A stretch of 5,443 nucleotides of DNA from an uncultured Ruminococcus sp. (GCF_946187255.1 NZ_CAMHRZ010000237.1:1-5443), one strand, 5' to 3'. Counted from the first letter of the stretch, positions 1-5,443 are shown. Notes: generated by a model not told the origin, from the sequence alone. Translations and numbers: made by a program.

Positions 1-60
1 TAAAGAAATACAGAACACAAAGAAGACAACATTCGCATACACTACATGTTTTGAGATATA

Positions 61-66
61 AAGGAG
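61..66 (+). promoter_or_regulatory. Ribosome binding site of the flotillin gene
   Basis: AAGGAG lies 6 bases upstream of the ATG at 73, an optimal Shine-Dalgarno distance, and it fixes that start. I see no convincing -35/-10 pair in the 60 bases before it. The promoter may lie outside the window, or the gene may be cotranscribed with something upstream. Confidence 0.85.
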
Positions 67-72
67 ATCACT

Positions 73-1533
73 ATGGGAACCGAGACGATCATTATTATTT
101 GTATTATAGTAGCAGTACTTTTTGCAGCACTTATGGCAATTCTTTCAAGATACAGAAAATGCCCCTCTGACAAGGTGCTGGTAATCTACGGTAAAGTCGG
201 CACTGACAAGAACGGTCAGGCAAGGAGCGCGAGATGTATTCACGGCGGCGCAGCATTCATCGTGCCTGTTATACAGTCCTATGAGTATATGGATCTGACA
301 CCCATATCCATCAACGTTGACCTGAAAAATGCGCTGTCAAAGCAGAATATCCGTATCGATGTTCCTTCGAGATTTACGGTTGGTATCTCCACCGAGCCCG
401 GCATCATGCAGAATGCGGCTGAAAGACTTCTCGGTCTGAAGCTGATGGAGATCCAGGAGCTGGCTAAGGATATCATCTTCGGTCAGCTGAGACTTATCAT
501 CGCTACAATGGATATTGAGGAGATCAACTCCGACAGAGACAAGTTCCTGCTGGCAGTATCCAACAACGTTGAGATCGAGCTGAAAAAGATCGGTCTGAAA
601 CTGATCAACGTTAACGTAACTGATATCACCGATGAGTCGGGATACCTGGAAGCTCTCGGTAAGGAAGCTGCTGCAAAGGCTATCAACGACGCTAAGAAGA
701 GCGTTGCCGAGAAGCACAGAGACGGTGAGATCGGTCAGTCCCACGCACAGAAGGAGCAGAGGATCGAAGTTGCAGCTGCAAACGCAGACGCTATCAAGGG
801 TGAGAACGACGCTAAGGTAGCAGTTGCACAGTCCGAAGCTGAAAGACGCGAAAGAGAAGCTGAGTCGCTGCGTAAGGCTACCGCTGCCGAAGCTGTTCAG
901 GCTGCAAAGGCAAAGCAGGAAGCATACATCGCACAGCAGGAAGCTGAGCTCACAAGAGCAGAGCTTGAAAAGGCTACCCAGAAGGCTGACGTTATCGTAA
1001 AGGCTGAGATAAGCAAGCAGCAGGCAGAGATCGAGGCAGAAGCACAGGCAGAAGTTACCAGACGTAAGGCAAAGGGTGAAGCTGACGCTATCTTCGCTAA
1101 GATGGAAGCTGAGGCTAAGGGTAATCAGGAGATACTCACCAAGCAGGCAGAAGGTCTGAAGCAGATAGTTGCTGCTGCAGGCGGTGACGCTGATGCTGCG
1201 GTAAGACTCATCATCGCTGACAAGATGGAGCAGCTGATCGCTATCCAGGTTGAAGCTATCAAGAACATCAAGATCGACAAGATCACTGTTTGGGACAGCG
1301 GCGCTAACGGCGGACAGGGCGGCGGTTCTACCGCTAATTTCCTCAGCGGTCTGATGAAGAGCGTTCCTCCCCTTAACGATCTGTTCGAGCAGGCAGGTAT
1401 GTCACTCCCCGAGTTTCTGGGCAAGGACATGAAGGACGCACTTGAAGAGTCCCGCAAGGAAGCTATCAAGAGAGTTGCCGATGAGGAAGCCGAGAGACTT
1501 TCGGCTGATGATGTAGATATCATCGAGGCATAA
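73..1533 (+). CDS. Flotillin-like SPFH-domain membrane scaffold protein
   Basis: This 486-residue protein has the flotillin architecture. Residues 5-24 form a hydrophobic N-terminal segment rich in I, V, A and L that should anchor it in the membrane. An SPFH/band-7 domain covers about residues 30-190 and ends in the family-typical GYLEALGK at 190-197. A long Ala/Glu/Lys/Gln-rich coiled coil follows at about 195-375. The C-terminal part carries KIDKITVWDSG near residue 400 and then a Gly-rich linker (411-419), closely resembling the end of Bacillus subtilis FloT (YuaG). Bacterial flotillins oligomerise in functional membrane microdomains and affect membrane fluidity, secretion and signalling; that role is family knowledge. 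Flotillin genes often sit beside an NfeD-type gene. None is visible here, but a gene for a DUF3592-type membrane protein follows 90 bases downstream. The protein ends in an acidic tail and shows no truncation. I leave the gene symbol blank because flotillin naming (floT/floA/yuaG/yqiK) varies. Confidence 0.93.
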   Translation: MGTETIIIICIIVAVLFAALMAILSRYRKCPSDKVLVIYGKVGTDKNGQARSARCIHGGAAFIVPVIQSYEYMDLTPISINVDLKNALSKQNIRIDVPSRFTVGISTEPGIMQNAAERLLGLKLMEIQELAKDIIFGQLRLIIATMDIEEINSDRDKFLLAVSNNVEIELKKIGLKLINVNVTDITDESGYLEALGKEAAAKAINDAKKSVAEKHRDGEIGQSHAQKEQRIEVAAANADAIKGENDAKVAVAQSEAERREREAESLRKATAAEAVQAAKAKQEAYIAQQEAELTRAELEKATQKADVIVKAEISKQQAEIEAEAQAEVTRRKAKGEADAIFAKMEAEAKGNQEILTKQAEGLKQIVAAAGGDADAAVRLIIADKMEQLIAIQVEAIKNIKIDKITVWDSGANGGQGGGSTANFLSGLMKSVPPLNDLFEQAGMSLPEFLGKDMKDALEESRKEAIKRVADEEAERLSADDVDIIEA

Positions 1534-1564
1534 AGCCTTATTATATCACCTTAATAATATAGAA

Positions 1565-1601
1565 ACTGCCGGGGCGCTGTATAATACAGTGCCCTTGCAG
1601 T
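1565..1601 (+). repeat. Imperfect hairpin between flotillin and the DUF3592 gene
   Basis: Arms ACTGC/GCAGT (1565-1569 with 1597-1601) enclose GGGCGCTGT/ACAGTGCCC (1572-1580 with 1586-1594, one G-U pair), with loop ATAAT. The junction between the two stems has a C/U mismatch and a possible G-U pair. It is followed by CATAAAGGAG rather than a T run, so it does not look like a normal intrinsic terminator. A mRNA-processing or stability element, or partial attenuation, is more likely. The top of the stem and loop spell TATAAT (1580-1585), but there is no matching -35 box 16-18 bases upstream. Confidence 0.6.
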
Positions 1602-1605
1602 CATA

Positions 1606-1618
1606 AAGGAGCAAAGGA
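1606..1618 (+). promoter_or_regulatory. Ribosome binding region of the DUF3592 gene
   Basis: Two purine motifs precede the ATG at 1624. AAGGAG (1606-1611) is 12 bases away, which is rather long. AAAGGA (1613-1618) is 5 bases away, which is rather short. Either could serve. Together they support the 1624 start over the internal ATG at 1639. Confidence 0.6.
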
Positions 1619-1623
1619 AAAAA

Positions 1624-2076
1624 ATGAGAACGCAAGTAATGCCCTCAAAGACCAATTTTACAAAAAGCGTGATAGCCGCATTTATTGGCGTTATTGTGAT
1701 CATTTTGGGAGTATATTTCTGGGTGAGCGAAAAGAATTACGAGAAGGACTGCACCGAAAAGGTACAGGGCGTTGTACTGTACGTCGATTCAAAGTACATC
1801 AGCGGAAAAAACAGCCACACGGAATACATACCCTGTGTAGGCTATCTCTACAATGACAAGGAATACGAATACTCGGTGAGAAAGCCCTTCCGCTCAAACT
1901 ACTTTTCCGAAGGAGAAACTGTTGATATGATGGTTGACCCCTCACAGCCCGCTAAGTGCTATCTTGTCAAAGAAGGTGAGACACTGCTGGGACGCACCTG
2001 GTACTTCTTTGTGCTGGGTATCTCGCTTATCATAGTTGGCGGCTTTGGTGCGTTTGCATTCAGGGAAAGATATTGA
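1624..2076 (+). CDS. DUF3592-like small membrane protein, function unknown
   Basis: This 150-residue protein has two predicted membrane helices: about residues 14-34 (KSVIAAFIGVIVIILGVYFW) and about 126-146 (WYFFVLGISLIIVGGFGAF). Between them is a domain of about 90 residues. Its pattern is typical of DUF3592 proteins: VQGVVLYVDS, then CVGYLYNDKEYEYSV, then a GETVDMMVDPSQPAKCYL strand turn. The two cysteines in this loop (C71 and C112) could pair if the loop lies outside the cell, but that is conjecture. No enzymatic motif is visible. The gene follows the flotillin on the same strand and may be cotranscribed, so a role at the envelope next to flotillin is a reasonable guess. Family assignment rests on pattern recognition only; the biochemical role of DUF3592 is not established. 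Confidence 0.82.
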   Translation: MRTQVMPSKTNFTKSVIAAFIGVIVIILGVYFWVSEKNYEKDCTEKVQGVVLYVDSKYISGKNSHTEYIPCVGYLYNDKEYEYSVRKPFRSNYFSEGETVDMMVDPSQPAKCYLVKEGETLLGRTWYFFVLGISLIIVGGFGAFAFRERY

Positions 2077-2143
2077 GCGTAACCCTTTAATTCTTCTCAA
2101 AAGATAGCTAGAAAGATACTTTGCAAAAAGAGATATTCATATC

Positions 2144-2176
2144 AAAAAGCCCCGCACTTTGCTGAGTGCGGGGCTT
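2144..2176 (-). terminator. Intrinsic terminator of the nrdD-nrdG operon
   Basis: A perfect 12-bp GC-rich stem (AAGCCCCGCACT at 2147-2158 with AGTGCGGGGCTT at 2165-2176) has a 6-base loop. On the minus strand the stem runs into five T residues (plus-strand AAAAA at 2144-2148), 3 bases beyond the nrdG stop codon. On the plus strand the stem is followed by GTGTCAT with no T tract, so it should work mainly for the minus-strand operon. It may still slow transcription arriving from the convergent DUF3592 gene. Confidence 0.92.
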
Positions 2177-2179
2177 GTG

Positions 2180-2701
2180 TCATATCATATCGGGATCGGC
2201 TTCAACAGCTCTTCCCTCTTCAAGAGAACGCTGAACATCTATAAAACGCTGATTTGAGCTGCCGCGAAATCTCAGTTCGAGAGAACGCTTGTCCTCTTCA
2301 AACTTTCCGTCAACTAAGTAATCCAGCATTTCAAGCAGTTCCCTGCAAACGGGATCGGTCTTTCCGCGTTCGGTGAGCTGTTCGTAGGTATAGCCAGTGT
2401 AACTTATCAGGTTGAGTTTACGTTCACCTGATGCCTTTATCTTTTTTGCAAGATCCAGCAGCGGCTCGCACTGACAGAATGGCTCTCCCCCACTGAACGT
2501 TACACCGTCAAGCAGCGGATCTTTCATGATCTGCTCAAAGATACGGTCGGTATCGTCGATAGTCCCTCCGCTGAAATCATGCGTCTGAGGATTCTGACAG
2601 CCCTTGCAGCGATGGGGACAGCCCTGAGTGAATACAGTATACCGAAATCCGGGTCCGTCAACGATGGACTCCTCTGCAATACCTGCGATCCTTATTTCCA
2701 T
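2180..2701 (-). CDS. nrdG: Anaerobic ribonucleotide reductase activating protein (radical SAM)
   Basis: This 173-residue protein is the glycyl-radical activase of class III ribonucleotide reductase. It uses a [4Fe-4S] cluster and S-adenosylmethionine to abstract hydrogen from a glycine in NrdD. The cluster motif CxxxCxxC is CPHRCKGC at residues 28-35 (C28, C32, C35). The SAM-binding GGEP motif follows in TFSGGEPF (about 68-75), and YTGYTYEQL lies near 101-109. The C-terminal FRGSSNQRFIDV stretch is typical of NrdG. Length fits the family (about 155-180 residues). The open frame extends upstream to a GTG at 2740, but I chose the ATG at 2701: family similarity starts there (MEIRIAGIAEESIVDGPG) and a GGAGG lies 7 bases upstream. 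It sits 69 bases after the nrdD stop, in the usual nrdD-nrdG order. The gene looks intact, which contrasts with the missing radical site in its partner. Confidence 0.95.
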   Translation of the reverse strand: MEIRIAGIAEESIVDGPGFRYTVFTQGCPHRCKGCQNPQTHDFSGGTIDDTDRIFEQIMKDPLLDGVTFSGGEPFCQCEPLLDLAKKIKASGERKLNLISYTGYTYEQLTERGKTDPVCRELLEMLDYLVDGKFEEDKRSLELRFRGSSNQRFIDVQRSLEEGRAVEADPDMI

Positions 2702-2706
2702 AATAG

Positions 2707-2712
2707 ACCTCC
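2707..2712 (-). promoter_or_regulatory. Ribosome binding site deciding the nrdG start
   Basis: On the minus strand this reads GGAGGT, with GGAGG 7 bases before the ATG at 2701. It favours this start over the in-frame GTG at 2740 and the ATG at 2731, whose only upstream purine run is too close. Confidence 0.85.
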
Positions 2713-2726
2713 AAACAATGCGCAAA

Positions 2727-2760
2727 ATCATCTCCTGCACATCAGAGGACAGGAGATGAT
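2727..2760 (-). repeat. Intercistronic hairpin between nrdD and nrdG
   Basis: A perfect 11-bp inverted repeat (ATCATCTCCTG at 2727-2737 with CAGGAGATGAT at 2750-2760) has a 12-base loop. It lies 10 bases past the nrdD stop codon. On the minus strand the stem runs into only four T residues (TTTTGCG) and is only moderately GC-rich. It could be a weak terminator or attenuator that lowers nrdG relative to nrdD, or a 3'-end stabiliser of the nrdD message. Which of these applies is inference. Confidence 0.72.
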
Positions 2761-2770
2761 GATAAGAATT

Positions 2771-5038
2771 TTATTCTGTTTTATCGGCAGATGAACATTC
2801 AACCTTGATGCGCGGTATCCTTTCATGAGCGGTCTTGCGGTGCTCTGCTTCCGTTCTGCCGCATCTGGGGCAGCGGTCACCGATGATACCTGTGTAGCCG
2901 CACTCGGGATCTCTGTCAACAGGGTGGTTGATAGAACCGTAGCCTATGCCGACTTCTTTCATATACCTTACGATCTTCTCGAATGCACTGAGGTTGCCCA
3001 GCGGGTCGCCGTCAAGCTCAACATAGCTTATATGGCCGGCGTTGGTGAGTTCGTGGTAGGGTGCCTCAATTGCCAGCTTTTCAAAAGCGTTGATCTTGTA
3101 ATATACGGGAACATGGAAAGAGTTGGTATAATACTCCTTATCGGTAACACCGGGTATCTCACCGAATACATTTCTGTCCATCTTGACAAAGCGTCCCGAA
3201 AGACCCTCTGCGGGAGTTGCCAGCAGCGAGAAATTCATACCCGTTGCCGCGGTTTCCTTATCCATGCGCTCACGCATGTGCTTGATTATCTCAAGACCCA
3301 GCGCACGGGATTCCTCAGATTCGCCGTGGTGCTTGCCCGTAAGTACTTTCAGACACTCAGCAAGACCGATAAAGCCAACGGAAAGGGTACCGTGTTTCAG
3401 CACTTCACCCACACTGTCATTATAGGACAGCTTTTCCGAATCTATCCATACGCCCTGTCCCATAAGGAAAGGATAGTTCTTTACCTTTTTGCTTGCTTGT
3501 ATCCTGTATCTGTGCATCAGCTGATCTATACACAGCTGGAGCTTTTCATCCAGAAGTCTGTAAAACTCATCGATATTGTAGTGTGCCTTTATGCCAAGTC
3601 TCGGGAGATTGATTGTCGTAAAGCTGAGGTTTCCTCTGCCTGTAACTATCTCTCTTTCGGGATCGTAAGCATTGCCGATAACTCTTGTACGACAGCCCAT
3701 GTATGCGATCTCGGTATTGGGGTCGCCCTCCTTGTAATACTGGAGATTATAGGGCGCATCGATAAAGGAGAAGTTCGGGAAAAGACGCTTTGCCGATACT
3801 CTGCACGCCAGCTTGAACAGATCGTAGTTGGGATCTTCGGGATTGAAGTTGACACCCTCCTTGACCTTGAAGATATGTATCGGGAATATAGGCGTTTCTC
3901 CGTTGCCGAGACCTGCCTCCTCTGCAAGCAGGATATTCTTTATTACCATCCTGCCCTCGATGGAAGTATCGGTACCGTAGTTTATGGAGCTGAACGGTGT
4001 CTGCGCGCCGGCTCTGGAATTCATGGTATTAAGGTTATGCACAAGTGCTTCCATAGCCTGATAGGTGGCGCGGTCGGTCTCCTTGACCGCACTCTTGAAA
4101 GCAAAATTCTGTATCTTCTTTACTACCTTAGCATCGGCGTATGAGCAGAGCAGCTGAGCTTCCTCCTCCATATAGCCGTTATCGTTGGCTAGTGTGGGAG
4201 TAAGCCCTCTCTTAGAAAGGAAATCCGCACATCTCTGAGCGATATCGGGCTTGTCGGGAACATCTGCCAGCAGTGCGAGACCCCTGCGGATATTATCTCT
4301 GTAACGGTGGCGGAAAGTTTTCTTTACACCTTCGGACATATCATAATCGAACTTAGGTATCGACTGACCGCCGTGCTGGTCGTTCTGGTTTGACTGGATA
4401 GCTATGCAGGCAAGTGCGGCATAGCTGGTGATATCATTAGGTGTCCTCAGATAGCCGTGACCAGTTGAAAAGCCGCCTGTAAACAGCTTGGTAAGGTCTA
4501 TCTGCGTGCAGGTAGTGGTGAGGGTATAAAAGTCCATATCGTGGATATGGATATCGCCTTCCTCATGGGCGCGGGCATGATCCTCTTCGAGAACATACAT
4601 CTCGTAGAATTCCTTAGCGCCAACGGAACCGTATTTGAGCATGGTACCCATAGCGGTATCACCGTCGATATTGGCATTCTCACGCTTCAGATCGCTGTCT
4701 TCCGCAGACTTGAACGTAAGATCCTCATACACCTTCATAAGTCTGGTATCCATCTCTCTCGCCCTTGTCCTTTCGGAACGATAGAGTATATAGGACTTGG
4801 CAGTAGCAGCGTGACCTTCCTCGATAAGCACCTTTTCAACACAATCCTGTATCTCCTCAACGGTAGGAGTATTGATATTGTTGCTCATCAGCATATCAAC
4901 GACCTTGCCCGACAATTCAAGCGCTGTTTCATAATCACTTCCGCCGACGGACTCGGCTGCTTTATAGATAGCCTGTGCTATCTTTTCGATATTGAAAGTA
5001 ACGGTACGCCCGTCCCTTTTTTTGATTTTTACGATCAT
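2771..5038 (-). CDS. nrdD: Anaerobic ribonucleoside-triphosphate reductase, lacking a recognisable glycyl-radical tail
   Basis: This 755-residue protein is the class III ribonucleotide reductase large subunit, which converts NTPs to dNTPs in anaerobic cells. Residues 1 to about 95 are an ATP cone (VKIKKRDGRTVTFNIEKI), the allosteric nucleotide-binding domain. The catalytic barrel follows. It contains TLTTTCTQIDLTKLF (C177, matching one active-site cysteine), the NTMNSRAGAQTPFSSINYGTD block near 337-357, MGCRTRV (C449, the expected thiyl-radical cysteine) and GRGNLSFTTINLPRLG near 467-482. A zinc-ribbon-like segment lies at 710-727 (DPECGY then CPRCGR), with Asp where a first Cys is usual. The protein then ends with HERIPRIKVECSSADKTE. 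Family members typically continue ERIRRITGYLVG, where the Gly carries the stable radical; here that motif is absent. The ATG at 5038 is chosen over the upstream frame to 5113 because GGAGG lies 7 bases before it and the ATP cone starts there. Transcription appears to start about 80 bases upstream from an NrdR-controlled promoter. Identity is very sure; catalytic competence is doubtful. Confidence 0.94.
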   Translation of the reverse strand: MIVKIKKRDGRTVTFNIEKIAQAIYKAAESVGGSDYETALELSGKVVDMLMSNNINTPTVEEIQDCVEKVLIEEGHAATAKSYILYRSERTRAREMDTRLMKVYEDLTFKSAEDSDLKRENANIDGDTAMGTMLKYGSVGAKEFYEMYVLEEDHARAHEEGDIHIHDMDFYTLTTTCTQIDLTKLFTGGFSTGHGYLRTPNDITSYAALACIAIQSNQNDQHGGQSIPKFDYDMSEGVKKTFRHRYRDNIRRGLALLADVPDKPDIAQRCADFLSKRGLTPTLANDNGYMEEEAQLLCSYADAKVVKKIQNFAFKSAVKETDRATYQAMEALVHNLNTMNSRAGAQTPFSSINYGTDTSIEGRMVIKNILLAEEAGLGNGETPIFPIHIFKVKEGVNFNPEDPNYDLFKLACRVSAKRLFPNFSFIDAPYNLQYYKEGDPNTEIAYMGCRTRVIGNAYDPEREIVTGRGNLSFTTINLPRLGIKAHYNIDEFYRLLDEKLQLCIDQLMHRYRIQASKKVKNYPFLMGQGVWIDSEKLSYNDSVGEVLKHGTLSVGFIGLAECLKVLTGKHHGESEESRALGLEIIKHMRERMDKETAATGMNFSLLATPAEGLSGRFVKMDRNVFGEIPGVTDKEYYTNSFHVPVYYKINAFEKLAIEAPYHELTNAGHISYVELDGDPLGNLSAFEKIVRYMKEVGIGYGSINHPVDRDPECGYTGIIGDRCPRCGRTEAEHRKTAHERIPRIKVECSSADKTE

Positions 5039-5045
5039 GGTACTT

Positions 5046-5050
5046 CCTCC
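5046..5050 (-). promoter_or_regulatory. Ribosome binding site deciding the nrdD start
   Basis: GGAGG on the minus strand sits 7 bases before the ATG at 5038. The longer in-frame extension to 5113 would begin inside the predicted leader, almost at the transcription start, and has no family similarity. Confidence 0.88.
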
Positions 5051-5053
5051 AGA

Positions 5054-5069
5054 CTTTATCTTGATAAAG
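5054..5069 (-). repeat. Small hairpin in the nrdD leader
   Basis: CTTTATC (5054-5060) and GATAAAG (5063-5069) form a perfect palindrome around TT, giving a 6-bp stem with a 4-base loop in RNA. It lies 3 bases upstream of the GGAGG of nrdD in the untranslated leader. The stem is AT-rich and weak. It could modulate ribosome access or be chance. Confidence 0.4.
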
Positions 5070-5086
5070 CGGTGAATTTTATTTGA

Positions 5087-5102
5087 ACACCATATCTTGT
5101 AT
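5087..5102 (-). promoter_or_regulatory. NrdR-box-like operator, downstream copy
   Basis: The plus strand reads ACACCATATCTTGTAT. Against the published NrdR-box consensus acaCwAtATaTwGtgt I count 13 of 16 matches, including both outer half-sites' core C and G. It lies 13-30 bases downstream of the predicted nrdD transcription start. NrdR is the ATP-cone repressor that shuts off ribonucleotide reductase genes when dATP is high. Its sites usually come as pairs about 31-32 bp apart; the partner here is at 5119-5134, 32 bp away centre to centre. Confidence 0.7.
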
Positions 5103-5118
5103 TCAAAATGCACCTATA

Positions 5119-5134
5119 TTCTAGTATATAGTAT
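5119..5134 (-). promoter_or_regulatory. NrdR-box-like operator, promoter copy
   Basis: The site matches the NrdR consensus at 10 of 16 positions. One half is near perfect (plus-strand TATATAGTAT, 9 of 10) and the other half is weak. It covers the -10 hexamer of the nrdD promoter, where a repressor would block RNA polymerase, and is exactly 32 bp from the stronger box at 5087-5102. The same stretch also contains an 18-base near-perfect palindrome, CTATATTCTAGTATATAG (5114-5131, one mismatched pair). The weak half-site makes the individual call uncertain; the spacing supports it. Confidence 0.55.
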
Positions 5135-5151
5135 ATTTGTAACAAAGTCAA
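5123..5151 (-). promoter_or_regulatory. Sigma-A-type promoter of nrdD-nrdG
   Basis: On the minus strand, -35 TTGACT (5146-5151) and -10 TATACT (5123-5128) are separated by exactly 17 bases. This puts the transcription start near 5115-5117 and gives a leader of about 78 bases. The spacer contains the short palindrome TTTGTAACAAA (5136-5146). The promoter lies directly upstream of nrdD and is overlapped by an NrdR-like box. Confidence 0.8.
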
Positions 5152-5293
5152 GGCAGACTAATGCCAAAATGTTCTGCGCATTTTTATGCACCTTACACAA
5201 GACAACAATTGGTTTGTTGTGCAAAACAATTACATTATTTTCCGACATATCAGCTCCGGCAGCGGAAACGGAATATATTTCCCTCAATGTCAC
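5152..5293. other. Intergenic stretch with no recognised gene
   Basis: Between the nrdD promoter and the terminator of the right-edge gene I see no coding sequence with a credible ribosome binding site. The short plus-strand frames here lack family resemblance and run through the terminator. The only structure is a 7-bp AT-rich inverted repeat, ACAACAA (5202-5208) with TTGTTGT (5214-5220), loop TTGGT, with no T tract on either strand. Its role, if any, is unknown. Confidence 0.5.
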
Positions 5294-5321
5294 AAAAATC
5301 CGCCCGCATAAACGGACGGAT
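5294..5321 (-). terminator. Intrinsic terminator of the right-edge minus-strand gene
   Basis: On the minus strand ATCCGTCCG and CGGGCGGAT form a 9-bp stem with one G-U pair and a 6-base loop, followed by TTTTT. On the plus strand the same position is a C/A mismatch and there is no T run, so the minus orientation is the functional one. It lies 33 bases beyond the stop codon at 5355, which supports that partial reading frame being a real gene. It also insulates the nrdD promoter. Confidence 0.88.
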
Positions 5322-5354
5322 CATACAGCAAAAGACGTATATCCCTCACTATGA

Positions 5355-5443
5355 TTATTCTGCCTGACTGCTGTAATCATGAGTCACTATGGGTGCGCCG
5401 TACTCCCCTTCAAGCACATCTTCAAGAGTTGTATTGACCATAT
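5355..5443 (-). CDS. C-terminal end of an unidentified protein (partial)
   Basis: The last 28 codons of a minus-strand frame are visible, ending ..EGEYGAPIVTHDYSSQAE and TAA. The 5' part lies beyond the window edge. The earliest visible ATG (5439-5441) is at the very edge and may be internal. I do not recognise the protein from this tail. Evidence that it is a real gene is the clean intrinsic terminator just downstream, its codon use similar to its neighbours and the same orientation as the nrd operon. It is transcribed separately from nrdD because the terminator lies between them. Confidence 0.7.
   Translation of the reverse strand, partial: MVNTTLEDVLEGEYGAPIVTHDYSSQAE

Noticed and set aside
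2728..2919. An alternative minus-strand frame containing GYRASRLN, resembling a shifted glycyl-radical loop (GYLVGTLDRFN)
   Set aside because: The GY codons overlap those encoding RIP of the normal frame rather than lying downstream of ERIPRI. The residues before GY (STARPLMK) do not match the expected RIRRIT, and nothing after it matches the family. A single frameshift would not restore a normal tail.
3658..3695. RTRVIGNAY in NrdD (about residues 450-458) as a glycyl-radical motif
   Set aside because: It belongs to the conserved MGCRTRV active-site cysteine motif. It lacks the G-Y pair and is some 300 residues from the C-terminus, where the radical loop must be.
2825..4144. A 439-codon open frame on the plus strand opposite nrdD
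   Set aside because: It lies entirely inside nrdD on the other strand, has no convincing ribosome binding site or recognisable family, and its sequence is explained by the codon bias of nrdD. The nrdD frame is strongly conserved throughout.
5215..5231. TTGTT...AACAA as a Rex redox-repressor site
   Set aside because: The half-sites are 6 bases apart rather than the 8 between TTGTT and AACAA in the usual TTGTTAA-N4-TTAACAA site, the inner bases do not match, and the site is about 65 bases upstream of the -35 box.
5097..5367. Two overlapping plus-strand frames of 68 and 85 codons upstream of nrdD
   Set aside because: They have no ribosome binding site, run through the nrdD promoter region and a minus-strand terminator, and end opposite the right-edge coding sequence or close to it. 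Their sequences look like translated non-coding DNA.

Overview
The window looks like part of the chromosome of an anaerobic, moderate-GC Firmicute, most likely a Ruminococcus-like Clostridia. Three things suggest this: strong GGAGG-type ribosome binding sites, a strictly anaerobic class III ribonucleotide reductase operon under an apparent NrdR-type operator, and a Bacillus-FloT-like flotillin. The genus is an inference from protein character; no rRNA or other taxonomic marker is present.

Layout. On the plus strand, positions 73-1533 encode a flotillin/SPFH membrane scaffold protein. After a 90-base gap with a long imperfect hairpin comes a small two-helix membrane protein of the DUF3592 type (1624-2076). 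These two converge on a minus-strand operon. Read from right to left, that operon has a sigma-A-like promoter (5123-5151) overlapped by a pair of NrdR-box-like sites 32 bp apart. It continues with nrdD (start 5038, stop 2771), an intercistronic hairpin, nrdG (start 2701, stop 2180) and a strong intrinsic terminator (2144-2176). At the right edge are the last 28 codons of another minus-strand gene (stop at 5355), followed by its own terminator (5294-5321).

Function. NrdG is the radical-SAM activase that installs a glycyl radical on NrdD, and NrdD reduces ribonucleoside triphosphates to deoxyribonucleotides without oxygen. Flotillin and the DUF3592 protein are both membrane proteins and may act together at the envelope.

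Main anomaly. NrdD is otherwise full length and well conserved, with an ATP cone, active-site cysteines and most of the zinc ribbon. It stops right where the glycyl-radical loop should begin: no R-[IVT]-[CSA]-G-Y motif is visible at its C-terminus or in the other two frames of that strand just downstream. The first cysteine of its zinc ribbon is also an aspartate. An intact activase gene and an apparently intact operator next to a reductase lacking its radical site is the observation most worth checking. Everything else in the window is ordinary housekeeping content.
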